Assembly (NCBI GenBank): GCA_965215825.1
Contig: CBDCEM010000003.1
Location: 3,968,001 to 4,032,000, forward strand
Reading direction: 5' to 3'
DNA from: JAWPMT01 sp965215825
GTDB lineage: Bacteria > Bacteroidota > Bacteroidia > Cytophagales > Cyclobacteriaceae
DNA length: 64,000 nucleotides
The notes below the pieces were generated by a model, which worked only from the letters and a program-made list of their open reading frames with translations, did not search any database and was not told the origin of the DNA. Position numbers and translations under genes: made by a program. Positions 51,522 to 61,049 of this stretch are shown here, one piece after another (positions within the stretch are counted from its first letter, which is position 1; each line of letters opens with the position of its first letter).

Positions 51522-52084
51522 GAGAGGAATATCTTAACGAAAACGATCAGAAGCTGTTTGAACAGCTGGAAAAAGAAATGCAACCACCTGCTCACCTCGA
51601 GGAGCAACTTGTGAATCAATTGAAATTTGAAGGACACATAAAAGAAAAGAAAATGAATAACATCGGAAAAATAGTCATAGGCATCGCTGCCAGCGTTTTG
51701 CTCTTCATGGGAGGTGCCTGGTATGGAAAATCTACCTCGCAACATGTGACCATTACACCAGAAATGGGTTATATGTTGCTATTGCACGAAGATGATCGAT
51801 TTACTCCTGGTGAACCCATGGAAATGTTTGAGGAGTACGGTGCCTGGATGCAAAATACTTTTGCTCGTGGGGTGAAAATAACTGGGCAGGAACTAGTTAA
51901 CGAGGCTGTTCTGGTGCGGAAAGGGACCCAAAACATAAATCGAGGGGAAGAAACTACCACTCGAACCACAGGCTACTTTATTTTAGAAGCCAGTTCACTT
52001 GAAGAGGCCATTGCCGTAGCTGAGGAAAACCCTCATGTCAAGTACGGAGGAACCGTGGAAGTAAAAGCCTATATGGTACGATAG
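51518..52084 (+). CDS. Anti-sigma-like membrane protein with YCII/DGPF-like domain
   Basis: A 188-residue protein. The N-terminal 45 residues are charged and helical (QKLFEQLEKEMQPPAHLEEQ), like short anti-sigma heads. One membrane helix follows (about 46-68, NNIGKIVIGIAASVLLFMGG). The rest, about 80-188, follows the YCII/DGPF pattern: MGYMLLLHEDDR, MEMFEEYGAWMQNTFARGVK, TTGYFILEASSLEEAIAVAE, NPHVKYGGTVEVKAYMV. The domain would thus be periplasmic, where it could sense a small molecule. The central DGPF motif itself is not kept. Overlap with the sigma gene supports an anti-sigma role. Confidence 0.8.
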   Translation: MREEYLNENDQKLFEQLEKEMQPPAHLEEQLVNQLKFEGHIKEKKMNNIGKIVIGIAASVLLFMGGAWYGKSTSQHVTITPEMGYMLLLHEDDRFTPGEPMEMFEEYGAWMQNTFARGVKITGQELVNEAVLVRKGTQNINRGEETTTRTTGYFILEASSLEEAIAVAEENPHVKYGGTVEVKAYMVR

Positions 52085-52104
52085 TATCAAAAACGTAAAA
52101 ATCA

Positions 52105-52578
52105 ATGATAAAGAATATCCAACTACTCTATTTGATCTTGATGATCCCTATCATAGGGATCGCAGGATCTGACCCCAAAAAACCTTTCGACATCAATGAC
52201 TATCAATGGCTGGCAGGCACATGGGTCGGTGATGGTTTCGGGGGACAATCCGAAGAAATCTGGTCTCCACCTTCGGCTGATGGCACAATGATGGGAGTTT
52301 ACCGGCATCATAAAGCAGACGGCAGTCTTAATTTCTATGAATTCCTGGTCCTGGATAAAACAGGTCTACGTCTAAAACACTTTACCCCAAATTTGGTGGG
52401 ATGGGAAACAAAAGAGGATTTTGTTACATTCGAAATGATCGACTTCACACCCGATAAAATCGAATTGAAAGGGCTGATCTTTGAGCGGAAATCCGCCACG
52501 GAAATGGAAATCCGACTCAAGCTAAAATATGGGGATGAAGTGAAGACGGAAGTGTTTACAATGCGACGCAGAGATTGA
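52105..52578 (+). CDS. Exported DUF6265-like protein
   Basis: A 157-residue exported protein (signal about 1-22, LYLILMIPIIGIAGS). The mature region begins YQWLAGTWVGDGFGGQSEEI and continues SADGTMMGVYRHHKADGSLN, which fits the DUF6265 type, likely a small beta-barrel. It lies 20 bp after the YCII-fused gene and is probably in the same operon, so it may be part of the output of the sigma factor. Related in type to the protein at 15.8-16.3 kb but not a recent duplicate. Confidence 0.78.
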   Translation: MIKNIQLLYLILMIPIIGIAGSDPKKPFDINDYQWLAGTWVGDGFGGQSEEIWSPPSADGTMMGVYRHHKADGSLNFYEFLVLDKTGLRLKHFTPNLVGWETKEDFVTFEMIDFTPDKIELKGLIFERKSATEMEIRLKLKYGDEVKTEVFTMRRRD

Positions 52579-52614
52579 GTAAAACCTGTTGTGTGAAGTA
52601 ATCTCTGAAGTAAA

Positions 52615-52652
52615 AGAGACTGTGCTACAAAATTGCACGGTCTCTGAGATTT
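52615..52652. terminator. Bidirectional terminator
   Basis: An 11-bp stem with one G-T pair (agagactgtgc / gcacggtctct) and a 9-base loop, between the convergent DUF6265 and hemL genes. It is followed by gattttg on the plus strand and by tttta on the minus strand. Confidence 0.75.
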
Positions 52653-52702
52653 TGAAACAACCTCAAAAGCAATGAAGACTTGATCTAACCTTAGTTAAAG
52701 GT

Positions 52703-53983
52703 TCACCTAAGGGCAACTTCTATCGCCTGTAGAATCTTTTTTACTTCGTTATCGCCCAGCGCTGTGGATACAAATAAGGCCTCAAACTGTGAGGGGGCAA
52801 GATAGACGCCCTGTTCAAGCATCAAACGGAAGTACTTACCAAATTGCTCAGTATCTGTACTTTTTGCCTTTTCAAAATCCGTTACCTTCTGATCGGTAAA
52901 AAACAAGGTAAACATACTCCCTATGCAGTTGATCGTGTATGGCAATTTACCTCGATCCAATATTTCATTGATCCCAGTTACAATCTTATTGGTGGTCTTG
53001 TCAAGTTGTTCGTAAACCGATGGTGTATCATTGAGAATCGTCAAAATCGCCAATCCCGCTGCCATAGCCACAGGGTTACCGGAAAGCGTCCCTGCCTGGT
53101 AAACAGGTCCCACCGGAGAGACAAAATCCATAATTTCTTTTTTACCTCCGTAAGCACCTACTGGAAGTCCCCCACCAATGATTTTACCTAAAGTTGTCAT
53201 GTCTGGAATCACACCCAGTCGCTCTTGTGCTCCTCCTTTAGCCAGACGAAACCCAGTCATCACTTCATCGAAGATGAGTACAATGCCCTCCCTGGTACAA
53301 AGTTCTCGCAATCCTTCAAGAAAACCAGGCTCAGGCAAAACACATCCCATGTTTCCTCCTACCGGCTCTACAATAATGGCCGCAACCTGATTCCTATTAT
53401 TTTCAACGAGAGATCTCACTGCCAGCAAATCATTGAAGGGCGCGAGCAATGTATCTTTAGCGGTTCCTGAAGTTACACCGGGGCTATCAGGTGTACCCAT
53501 CGTAATGGCACCGCTTCCCGCAGCTATCAAAAAGGAATCCCCGTGTCCGTGGTAGCAGCCTTCAAACTTGATGAATTTGTCTCTCCCTGTAAAGCCACGT
53601 GCCACGCGGATAGCCGACATGGTCGCTTCAGTACCAGAATTGACCATCCGTACCTTCTCAACGGAAGGAACCATATCCACAATCAATTCAGCAATCTCAA
53701 CTTCTCTTCTTCCTGGTGCTCCAAACGAAGGGCTGTCTTTTACGGCATCAAAGACGGCTTTTTCTACAGCTTCATGGGCATGTCCAAGGATCATGGGCCC
53801 CCACGAATTGATCATATCGATGTAACCATTTCCATCTTCATCGTACAAATAGGCACCTTGTGCTGACTTTATAAAAATCGGATTACCCCCTACTGCTTTA
53901 AATGCACGAACGGGCGAGTTTACCCCACCAGGAATAACTAACTGCGCTTTATCAAAGAGCGCTTTACTACTCGAATGATTCAT
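52703..53983 (-). CDS. hemL: Glutamate-1-semialdehyde 2,1-aminomutase
   Basis: A 426-residue PLP enzyme that makes 5-aminolevulinate in the C5 tetrapyrrole pathway. The start SSSKALFDKAQLVIPGGVNS and FVRVARGFTGRDKFIKFEG-type block, the flexible loop GSGAITMGTPDSPGVTSGTA, LIFDEVMTGFRLAKGGAQER and the PLP lysine in TTLGKIIGGGLPVGAYGGKK are diagnostic and separate it from other class-III aminotransferases. Length is typical. Its start overlaps the 3' end of the next upstream gene by 17 bp. Confidence 0.97.
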   Translation of the reverse strand: MNHSSSKALFDKAQLVIPGGVNSPVRAFKAVGGNPIFIKSAQGAYLYDEDGNGYIDMINSWGPMILGHAHEAVEKAVFDAVKDSPSFGAPGRREVEIAELIVDMVPSVEKVRMVNSGTEATMSAIRVARGFTGRDKFIKFEGCYHGHGDSFLIAAGSGAITMGTPDSPGVTSGTAKDTLLAPFNDLLAVRSLVENNRNQVAAIIVEPVGGNMGCVLPEPGFLEGLRELCTREGIVLIFDEVMTGFRLAKGGAQERLGVIPDMTTLGKIIGGGLPVGAYGGKKEIMDFVSPVGPVYQAGTLSGNPVAMAAGLAILTILNDTPSVYEQLDKTTNKIVTGINEILDRGKLPYTINCIGSMFTLFFTDQKVTDFEKAKSTDTEQFGKYFRLMLEQGVYLAPSQFEALFVSTALGDNEVKKILQAIEVALR

Positions 53984-55814
53984 TAGAATTTTGTACCGGA
54001 ACTAACCGGCTGTTTTTGAAGCTAATAATTGGAACGATTTGATTGTCATTATTGATACCAAATTCAAAACCGCTCATCATGGTACCTGGATAGTAACCTT
54101 CCTTCAGGAATCCATTTTGGAAGTATTTTCCATGTGTATGAAGCATTGTCCCAATGTATTTAAGAGATTCATATCCAAAGAACACAAAGTCTGAGGGAAT
54201 GCTCGCATATGTATCAATGGATTTCTGATATAACTGCTTATAGGCACTTCCTCGCTTATCAATAAATTCCGGGTAAGCGATTTCCACACCTAATCTCTCA
54301 TATTGTTCATAGTCTATGACCTTGAAATTTATCCAGTTGCCATAGCCTAATAACCCTATGGAATCGGGGCGGCTTTCAATGGCACTGATGAAGTTATTTA
54401 CAACACCATTGTCTCGAGCTGAAACCATGATGTGCCCAATACTATCTTCAATTACATTGAATTTCATTTCGTAGTAAATCAGAGAATCTCCTTCTGTCTC
54501 TTCTTCCTCACTAATGATCAAGAATTCCATTTCCTTTTCAGATTCGGAATCCACCTTTCTGTTTTTTATGAACCTTCCGGGAATTTCCATAAGAGAATCG
54601 ACTTCTTCAATCGACCCAATAAACTCCTCGTGTTGCTCAATAAGAGAGTCGAGAATAGGGCGACTGGTCTCATTGTCCAGCGATCGGAAATCAAGTATCT
54701 CATAACCTGCAGCTTCAATTTCTTCCTTGTAAGTCAGCGCAACAATGGAATCACGTTCATTTGATGAAAAATAAATAAGAGCCCGGTTATTGTCAGGGAA
54801 CCGGAATTTAGCTCTCTCCGCGAGCTTCTTTCCAATGGTTGGGTAAGTTGCTTTGAGTAGGTAAGCAAAGTCGTTTCCAACCAACATATTTTGATTGGAA
54901 GAAACCGGATTGATCATATTAATCTGGTTCTCACTCGAGAAAGTTTTTACGACATCAATAGGGCCCGGTAAAAAAGGGCCTACTATCAGATCACTGTCCT
55001 TTAAAGAAGGGTTTGTCAATAGCGCTTGTGTGGTCGTAGGGTCCCGTTTAGTATCATAAGGATAAAGGTCTACCGGTAAACCAAGCGAATCCAGGTCAGC
55101 TTTTGCCAAAAGCATACCCTGATAAAAATCCATGATAACCTTATTAGCTACGGTTCGACCGGGGGACTCCAGTCCATCAAACATGAATGGCAGCATGACT
55201 GCAATGGAATACGAGGGTCTGCGTACATCTGCATTGCTCACTTCTGAATAATCCTCTACATCAAGTTGGTAAGTCCCTATCAATTCCTTCAGATACCTGA
55301 TGTCCGTTTCGGAAGAACGGTCCAGTTTCTTAGCTAATTCGGTAACTACCAGCCGATCATCAGGAAACTCTTCGATCAGTTTTTTTAATTGTTCCAAACC
55401 AGCCATCGGTATGTACCTACGTCGCAAATCATCCAGATCATTTGAGAAACGATCTCTGTATTCGACAGTATATCTGAGTGCTTCTCTGTATTCGGAGCGT
55501 TCAAAATGCGTCTTGGCCAGCCAGAAATACACATCAGGCAACTGATCCCAGGCGGGTGTATTGGAGATAATTAATTTCCAAATTGAAATGGCCGACTCTT
55601 TTTCGTTCTGGCGGTAGGCCGCCAACCCTGTGTAAAACGTTGCGTAAGAACCAAACGCGCGATCCTCCGACAAAGTGGCAAAAGCACTCTGTGCAGCTGA
55701 ATACTGCCCCTCTCTAAAAAGCCTCTTGCCTTCTAAAAACTCAGATTGAGCACCCTGTGCAAATACAATCGCACTGGTCGCGGATAATAGCAGTATCAAA
55801 AAGTTTCTCTTCAA
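53967..55814 (-). CDS. Exported TPR plus periplasmic-binding-fold protein (LppC/LpoA-like)
   Basis: A 615-residue exported protein (MKRNFLILLLSATSAIVFAQ). The N-terminal 190 residues are TPR-like helices (LFREGQYSAAQSAFATLSED, WLAKTHFERSEYREALRYTV). Then comes a type I periplasmic-binding fold (SIAVMLPFMFDGLESPG, NKVIMDFYQGMLLAKADLDS, LIVGPFLPGPIDVVKTFSSE, NMINPVSSNQNML). A long acidic insert (SEEEETEGDSL) interrupts it. The layout is that of LpoA/LppC-type proteins, which activate cell-wall synthases in Proteobacteria; whether that holds here is unknown. It overlaps hemL and follows guaA closely. Confidence 0.83.
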   Translation of the reverse strand: MKRNFLILLLSATSAIVFAQGAQSEFLEGKRLFREGQYSAAQSAFATLSEDRAFGSYATFYTGLAAYRQNEKESAISIWKLIISNTPAWDQLPDVYFWLAKTHFERSEYREALRYTVEYRDRFSNDLDDLRRRYIPMAGLEQLKKLIEEFPDDRLVVTELAKKLDRSSETDIRYLKELIGTYQLDVEDYSEVSNADVRRPSYSIAVMLPFMFDGLESPGRTVANKVIMDFYQGMLLAKADLDSLGLPVDLYPYDTKRDPTTTQALLTNPSLKDSDLIVGPFLPGPIDVVKTFSSENQINMINPVSSNQNMLVGNDFAYLLKATYPTIGKKLAERAKFRFPDNNRALIYFSSNERDSIVALTYKEEIEAAGYEILDFRSLDNETSRPILDSLIEQHEEFIGSIEEVDSLMEIPGRFIKNRKVDSESEKEMEFLIISEEEETEGDSLIYYEMKFNVIEDSIGHIMVSARDNGVVNNFISAIESRPDSIGLLGYGNWINFKVIDYEQYERLGVEIAYPEFIDKRGSAYKQLYQKSIDTYASIPSDFVFFGYESLKYIGTMLHTHGKYFQNGFLKEGYYPGTMMSGFEFGINNDNQIVPIISFKNSRLVPVQNSNESFE

Positions 55815-55850
55815 TGTAGATCGGGTTTAACGCGTGGTGAATTTAGCTAA

Positions 55851-57374
55851 TCATTCCCATTCGATAGTAGCAGGGGGCTTAGAACTAATATCATAAACTA
55901 CTCGATTGATCCCTCTCACCTGATTAATGATCTTGTTAGAAACCCTTCCCAGGAAGTCGTAAGGTAAATGACACCAATCAGCAGTCATGCCATCCAGGCT
56001 GCTTACAGCTCTTAAGGCAACCACTCGTTCATAGGTTCTCTCATCACCCATTACGCCTACAGACTGAACAGGTAGTAACATTGCACCAGCTTGCCATACA
56101 TCATCATATAGCCCTTCTTCTTTGAGTCCATTGATGAAAATATGATCCACTTCCTGAAGTATCTCTACTTTGTCCGCGGTAATATCTCCGAGAATTCGAA
56201 TACCCAGACCTGGCCCCGGGAATGGGTGCCTTCCTAGAATTGTCTCCGGAATTTTCATTGTTCGCCCAGTTCTTCTAACTCCATCTTTGAACAGAGTCTT
56301 CAGTGGCTCCACCACCTTAAGCTTCATTCTTTCGGGCAATCCTCCTACGTTATGATGCGATTTGATAGTTACCGATGGTCCTCCAACCGAAACAGATTCG
56401 ATGATATCCGGGTAAATCGTACCCTGTCCCAGCCATTTCACATCCTGAATACGTTGAGCCTCCGCATCAAATACCTCAATAAATGTTCGTCCGATGGCTT
56501 TTCGCTTATCTTCCGGGTCTGTCAATCCTTTAAGAGCTGCATAGAATCTATCTTTCGCATCGACTCCTTTTACATTTAGGCCCATCTGCTTATAACTCTC
56601 CAGTACATCCTGGAATTCGTTTTTGCGCAGCAAACCATTATCAACGAAAATACAGTACAAATTTGACCCGATGGCCTTATTAATAAGCTCAGCTGCCACA
56701 GACGAATCCACACCACCCGACAGTCCCATAACCACTTTATCGTTCCCTAGTTGTTCTTTCAACTCTTCTACGGTTGCTTCGACAAACTGAGCAGATGTCC
56801 ATGTCTGGTTCGCTCCGCATATGCTTACAACAAAGTTGTATAACACTTGCTTCCCCTGCACGCTATGTGTTACTTCCGGATGGAATTGTATTCCATAAAT
56901 AGATTGACTATCTACCTGATAGGCAGCTACAGGTATATCCTTCGTTTGGGCAATCGTGGAAAAACCTTCTGGCACAGATGTAATAGTGTCGGCATGTGAC
57001 ATCCAAACCTGACTGTCATTGCTGATTCCTTCAAATAACTCGTTTGTTCCACTCACTACAATCGAGGAACGTCCGTATTCACGATGTGCGGAACGGGCAA
57101 CAATACCTCCAGATTTATGCGCCAGTAGTTGCGCACCGTAGCAAACTCCCAGAATCGGCTTACCTTCCAGACGTCTCATTTCGATATCTGGTGCGTTTTC
57201 CTCAAGCACAGAACATGGGCTCCCACTCAAAATAATGCCCACTACGGACTCGTCAGGGTCAGGAAAATTGCTGAATGGGTGTATCTCACAATAAACATTG
57301 AGTTCACGTACTCTTCTGGCTATAAGCTGCGTATATTGCGAGCCGAAATCCAGGATCAGAACCTTTTCTAACAT
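55851..57374 (-). CDS. guaA: GMP synthase (glutamine-hydrolysing)
   Basis: A 507-residue enzyme converting XMP to GMP. The class-I glutamine amidotransferase part has the nucleophile Cys in ILGVCYGAQLLAHKSGG and the His/Glu pair in QFHPEVTHS. The ATP pyrophosphatase loop is VVMGLSGGVDSSVAAELINK. KSHHNVGGLPERMKLKVVEP and RHPFPGPGLGIRILGDI belong to the C-terminal dimer domain, which ends in the conserved PPATIEWE. Typical length. Divergent from the glycosidase gene with a 137-bp gap. Confidence 0.98.
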   Translation of the reverse strand: MLEKVLILDFGSQYTQLIARRVRELNVYCEIHPFSNFPDPDESVVGIILSGSPCSVLEENAPDIEMRRLEGKPILGVCYGAQLLAHKSGGIVARSAHREYGRSSIVVSGTNELFEGISNDSQVWMSHADTITSVPEGFSTIAQTKDIPVAAYQVDSQSIYGIQFHPEVTHSVQGKQVLYNFVVSICGANQTWTSAQFVEATVEELKEQLGNDKVVMGLSGGVDSSVAAELINKAIGSNLYCIFVDNGLLRKNEFQDVLESYKQMGLNVKGVDAKDRFYAALKGLTDPEDKRKAIGRTFIEVFDAEAQRIQDVKWLGQGTIYPDIIESVSVGGPSVTIKSHHNVGGLPERMKLKVVEPLKTLFKDGVRRTGRTMKIPETILGRHPFPGPGLGIRILGDITADKVEILQEVDHIFINGLKEEGLYDDVWQAGAMLLPVQSVGVMGDERTYERVVALRAVSSLDGMTADWCHLPYDFLGRVSNKIINQVRGINRVVYDISSKPPATIEWE

Positions 57375-57511
57375 GGCCGCAAAATTAGGCAGAGTGCGGC
57401 TATGTTACTAGTCTTCAGAGCGCATAAAATCAGAAGAGTTTAAATGTCAAACCCTGAATCAATTTCGATGGTTTTCAAAGCCCGTTTCACTTATCAATTT
57501 CACAAACTGAC

Positions 57512-60136
57512 ATGCCATCCAGAGAGAAAGAACGATTAGCAGAGGAATGTCAAGATAACCCCTGGAAAATGTGGGGACCATATTTATCAGAAAGGCAATG
57601 GGCCACTGTTCGTGAGGACTATACTGAACATGGAAATGCCTGGGAAGGTGTCATCCACGATCATGCAAGGAGCAAGGCCTACCGATGGGGAGAGGATGGA
57701 ATTGGGGGATTCAGCAATACCGATCAACGCATCTGTTTTTCGTGGGCCTTCTGGAATGGCAAAGATCCAATTCTTAAGGAGCGACTTTTCGGATTGACCG
57801 GTTCGGAAGGCAATCACGGTGAGGATGTCAAGGAACTCTATTACTACCTGGATAGCACACCTACACATTCCTACATGAAAATGCTGTACAAGTACCCCAT
57901 GTCGGAATATCCGTATGCTAAATTAGTAGATGAGAATTCGAAACGCTCAAGGAAAGAAGGAGAGTACGAACTGGTTGATACGGGAGCTTTCGACAATGAT
58001 CAGTACTTCGATATCTTTTTAGAATATGCTAAAAAATCGCCTACTGACTGTCTTTTCCGTGCAACAGCACACAATCGTCACAGTAGAATTGCAGACCTGT
58101 TCATCCTTCCTACCGTCTGGTTTAGAAATACATGGTCATCTGGACGTGATACGGTGCGTCCCCGGCTTTTTCTAAAAGACCCCATGACGATCCAGGTGGA
58201 TCATCACCTCCTTGGCACGTACTACATGTATTTAAGTGAAGAAGTGGAAGAAGTGGTCTTCACTGACAATGAAACCAATAGGGAACGCTTGTATGGCATC
58301 AAAAACACGACACCCTATTTCAAGGATGCATTCCATGAGTATGTAATAGACAAAGAAAACGTCATCAACGACAAACAACTCGGGACCAAGTCTGCGGGTA
58401 TCTATCGTCTGAAAATTCCGGCCAATGCATGTACCGATGTAAAAGTTCGCCTGAGTAATACACCGCTATCCGACCCTTTTGGGAACTTTGAAAGTATTTT
58501 TCAGGAAAGGATTGATGAAGCCGATGAATTCTACAAAGAAATTCAGCAAAAAGTCGACCATCATGAACTCCGTAATGTACAGCGTCAGGCCTTTGCCGGG
58601 ATGATGTGGAGCAAACAGTTTTACTACTACAACATGAAAAACTGGCTGCATGGTGACCCGGGGCGTCCGGGACCTCCGCCAAATCGAAAAAGTGGCAGAA
58701 ACTCCGAATGGGGACACCTCTTTAATTACCATGTAATCTCCATGCCAGACAAATGGGAGTATCCCTGGTACGCGGCGTGGGACCTGGCTTTCCATTGTTT
58801 GCCCATAGCTAGAATTGACCCGGAATTTGCAAAGAACCAACTATTACTGCTACTGAGTGAGCGATACCAACATCCTAATGGCCAAATACCGGCGTATGAA
58901 TGGAACTTTAGTGATGTAAACCCTCCTGTACATGCCTGGGCAGTACTACGAGTATATCAGATCGATAAGGAAATGTCAGGAAAAGGTGACTTGGATTTCC
59001 TACAAAAAGCTTTTCACAAACTCATCATCAATTTCACCTGGTGGGTCAATCAAAAAGACGAAGATGGGAACAACCTGTTTGAAGGAGGTTTTTTAGGGCT
59101 AGATAATATTGGGGTCTTTGACCGCAATCATCCGATCTTTGAAAACTCAAGGCTTGAACAGGCAGACAGCACAAGTTGGATGGCCATGTTTGCACTAAAC
59201 ATGCTTAGAATCTCACTCGATCTGGCCATGGAATATCCCGCCTATCAAGATATGTCAATCAAATTTTTTGAGCATTTTCTCTATATCTCCGGAGCCATGA
59301 ATGAGATGGGAGAAAACCACATCGACTTGTGGGATGCAGAAGATGAATTCTACTATGACATTATCAGGCGTGCCGATGACAAAGATCAGCAAATGAAAGT
59401 TCGCTCAATGGTGGGGCTTATTCCTTTATACGCTGTAGAAATTTTGGACGGAGAAGCATACTCCAAACTTCCTGAGTTTCGGAAAAAGCTGGATTTACTA
59501 CTTACTGAACGTCCGCAGTTGGCCAGTTTAGTTTCCCGCTGGGAAGTAGAAGGTAAAAATCACAACCGGCTGCTCAGTATTTTACGCGCACATCGCCTGA
59601 AAATGATTTTGAAACGCATGCTGGACCCGGAAGAGTTTTTGTCGCCTTACGGAATCAGAGCCCTGTCGAAATATCATGAGAAAAATCCATATGAATTTCC
59701 GCTTAAAGATGAAGTGCTTAGTATAGCATACTTACCCGGGGAATCTGATAGTTCATTTTTTGGAGGCAATTCCAATTGGCGGGGCCCTGTATGGTTCCCA
59801 GTCAATTACCTGCTGTTGGAATCATTGTCGCGCTTTGATCAGTTTTATGGTGAAGGCTTCACCATTGAATACCCAACGGGTTCCGGAGAAGAGCTTACAC
59901 TCAAAGAAGTGGCGCACAAGATCTGTTGGCGAATGTTCGAGATCTTCTTACCAGACCAGGATGGAGAGCGACCACTCTACGCAAGACAGAAGAAATTTCA
60001 GGAAGATCCTCACTTCAAAGATCATATTTTATTCTACGAGTATTTTAATGCAGACTCAGGCGAAGGTCTTGGAGCAGCTCATCAAACCGGCTGGACCGGA
60101 TTGGTTGCTGAAATGATTCATAGGTACTTTAATTGA
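57512..60136 (+). CDS. GH63-like (MGH1-type) glycosidase
   Basis: An 874-residue cytoplasmic protein without a signal peptide, of the (alpha/alpha)6-barrel GH63/mannosylglycerate-hydrolase-like group. Typical blocks are DNPWKMWGPYLSERQWATVR at the start, WGEDGIGGFSNTDQRICFSW, KWEYPWYAAWDLAFHCLPIA with the general acid region, GQIPAYEWNFSDVNPPVHAW, GGNSNWRGPVWFPVNYLLLE and GLGAAHQTGWTGLVAEMIHR. Such enzymes release glucose or mannose from small glycosides or oligosaccharides. No sugar-transport or osmolyte gene is beside it, so the substrate is open. Confidence 0.9.
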   Translation: MPSREKERLAEECQDNPWKMWGPYLSERQWATVREDYTEHGNAWEGVIHDHARSKAYRWGEDGIGGFSNTDQRICFSWAFWNGKDPILKERLFGLTGSEGNHGEDVKELYYYLDSTPTHSYMKMLYKYPMSEYPYAKLVDENSKRSRKEGEYELVDTGAFDNDQYFDIFLEYAKKSPTDCLFRATAHNRHSRIADLFILPTVWFRNTWSSGRDTVRPRLFLKDPMTIQVDHHLLGTYYMYLSEEVEEVVFTDNETNRERLYGIKNTTPYFKDAFHEYVIDKENVINDKQLGTKSAGIYRLKIPANACTDVKVRLSNTPLSDPFGNFESIFQERIDEADEFYKEIQQKVDHHELRNVQRQAFAGMMWSKQFYYYNMKNWLHGDPGRPGPPPNRKSGRNSEWGHLFNYHVISMPDKWEYPWYAAWDLAFHCLPIARIDPEFAKNQLLLLLSERYQHPNGQIPAYEWNFSDVNPPVHAWAVLRVYQIDKEMSGKGDLDFLQKAFHKLIINFTWWVNQKDEDGNNLFEGGFLGLDNIGVFDRNHPIFENSRLEQADSTSWMAMFALNMLRISLDLAMEYPAYQDMSIKFFEHFLYISGAMNEMGENHIDLWDAEDEFYYDIIRRADDKDQQMKVRSMVGLIPLYAVEILDGEAYSKLPEFRKKLDLLLTERPQLASLVSRWEVEGKNHNRLLSILRAHRLKMILKRMLDPEEFLSPYGIRALSKYHEKNPYEFPLKDEVLSIAYLPGESDSSFFGGNSNWRGPVWFPVNYLLLESLSRFDQFYGEGFTIEYPTGSGEELTLKEVAHKICWRMFEIFLPDQDGERPLYARQKKFQEDPHFKDHILFYEYFNADSGEGLGAAHQTGWTGLVAEMIHRYFN

Positions 60137-60206
60137 GTTCAACAAGACTCCTCAGTAAGCTTAGTCTAACGAACTCATGGACGTTGAGTCCTTTATATTC
60201 ATTCTA

Positions 60207-60238
60207 CAATCCAGGAAATTAACTTCTTTCTTGGATTG
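60207..60238. repeat. Inverted repeat downstream of the glycosidase
   Basis: caatccaggaa (60207-60217) and ttcttggattg (60228-60238) form an 11-bp stem with one G-T pair and a 10-base loop. There is no T run after it on either strand, so it may be a processing or weak termination hairpin. Confidence 0.5.
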
Positions 60239-60373
60239 TCGAAGCGATCAGTTTCTATTTGTACCTGATGAGTTTCGCTCGAATTGAGAAGGATATATTC
60301 CTTGACCCACGTTGATTGACGACTTTACACCAATCATTTTGGAACATATTAGCGCGCTTTTCAGTACAAAGAA

Positions 60374-61039
60374 ATGATGATGAAATTAAAACTTGTTTTT
60401 CTGACGCTCTTAATGACAGTGGCCTTGACTGTTAGTGCTCAGCAACTCAAAATCGCCAAGTTGAAATATAGTGGTGGCGGAGACTGGTATGCCAACAAAA
60501 CGGCCTTGCCAAACCTGATCAGGTTTTGTAATACTAACCTCAGGACTGACCTATTTAAGGAAGAAGACATAGTAGAGGTCGGGAGTCCGGATCTTTTCTT
60601 ATATCCTTTTGTCTATATGACGGGACACGGCAATATTACCTTCAATGATGCCGAAGCCCTCAATTTGAGAAGATACCTGACTTCAGGAGGGTTTCTTCAC
60701 ATCGATGACAATTACGGCTTAGATCCATTCATTCGATTAGAAATGAAAAAGGTCTTCCCCAATGCAGAATTTGTAGAAATACCTTTTGATCATCCCATAT
60801 ATCATCAGAAGTACGATTTCGCCACAGGCTTACCAAAAATTCACGAACATGATGGAAAACCACCACAAGGTTTTGGCATCCTGATAGATGGCCGTCTCGT
60901 TTGCTTTTACTCGTTTGAATCAGATCTGGGCAATGGCTGGGAAGATCAAATCATCTACAACGATCCAGAGGAAAAACGACGACAAGCTCTGAAAATGGGA
61001 GCCAACATCATTTCGTATGCCTTTACGATGGAGAATTAG
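60374..61039 (+). CDS. DUF4159 exported protein
   Basis: A 221-residue exported protein. MMMKLKLVFLTLLMTVALTV begins the signal peptide, cut near SAQQ; the first Met of three is arbitrary. DUF4159 blocks are IAKLKYSGGGDWYANKTALP, LFLYPFVYMTGHGNITFNDA, RRYLTSGGFLHIDDNYGLDP and FDHPIYHQKYDFATGLPKIH. The fold resembles class-I glutamine amidotransferase-like domains, but no catalytic cysteine is visible. Family genes often sit near von Willebrand-type membrane complexes, which are absent here. Convergent with the permease gene, 10 bp away. Confidence 0.92.
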   Translation: MMMKLKLVFLTLLMTVALTVSAQQLKIAKLKYSGGGDWYANKTALPNLIRFCNTNLRTDLFKEEDIVEVGSPDLFLYPFVYMTGHGNITFNDAEALNLRRYLTSGGFLHIDDNYGLDPFIRLEMKKVFPNAEFVEIPFDHPIYHQKYDFATGLPKIHEHDGKPPQGFGILIDGRLVCFYSFESDLGNGWEDQIIYNDPEEKRRQALKMGANIISYAFTMEN

Positions 61040-61049
61040 GCAGTAGAAG

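Noticed and set aside
55851..57511. A purine riboswitch upstream of guaA.
   Set aside because: The 137-bp divergent gap shows no conserved purine-aptamer core and such switches are not expected here.
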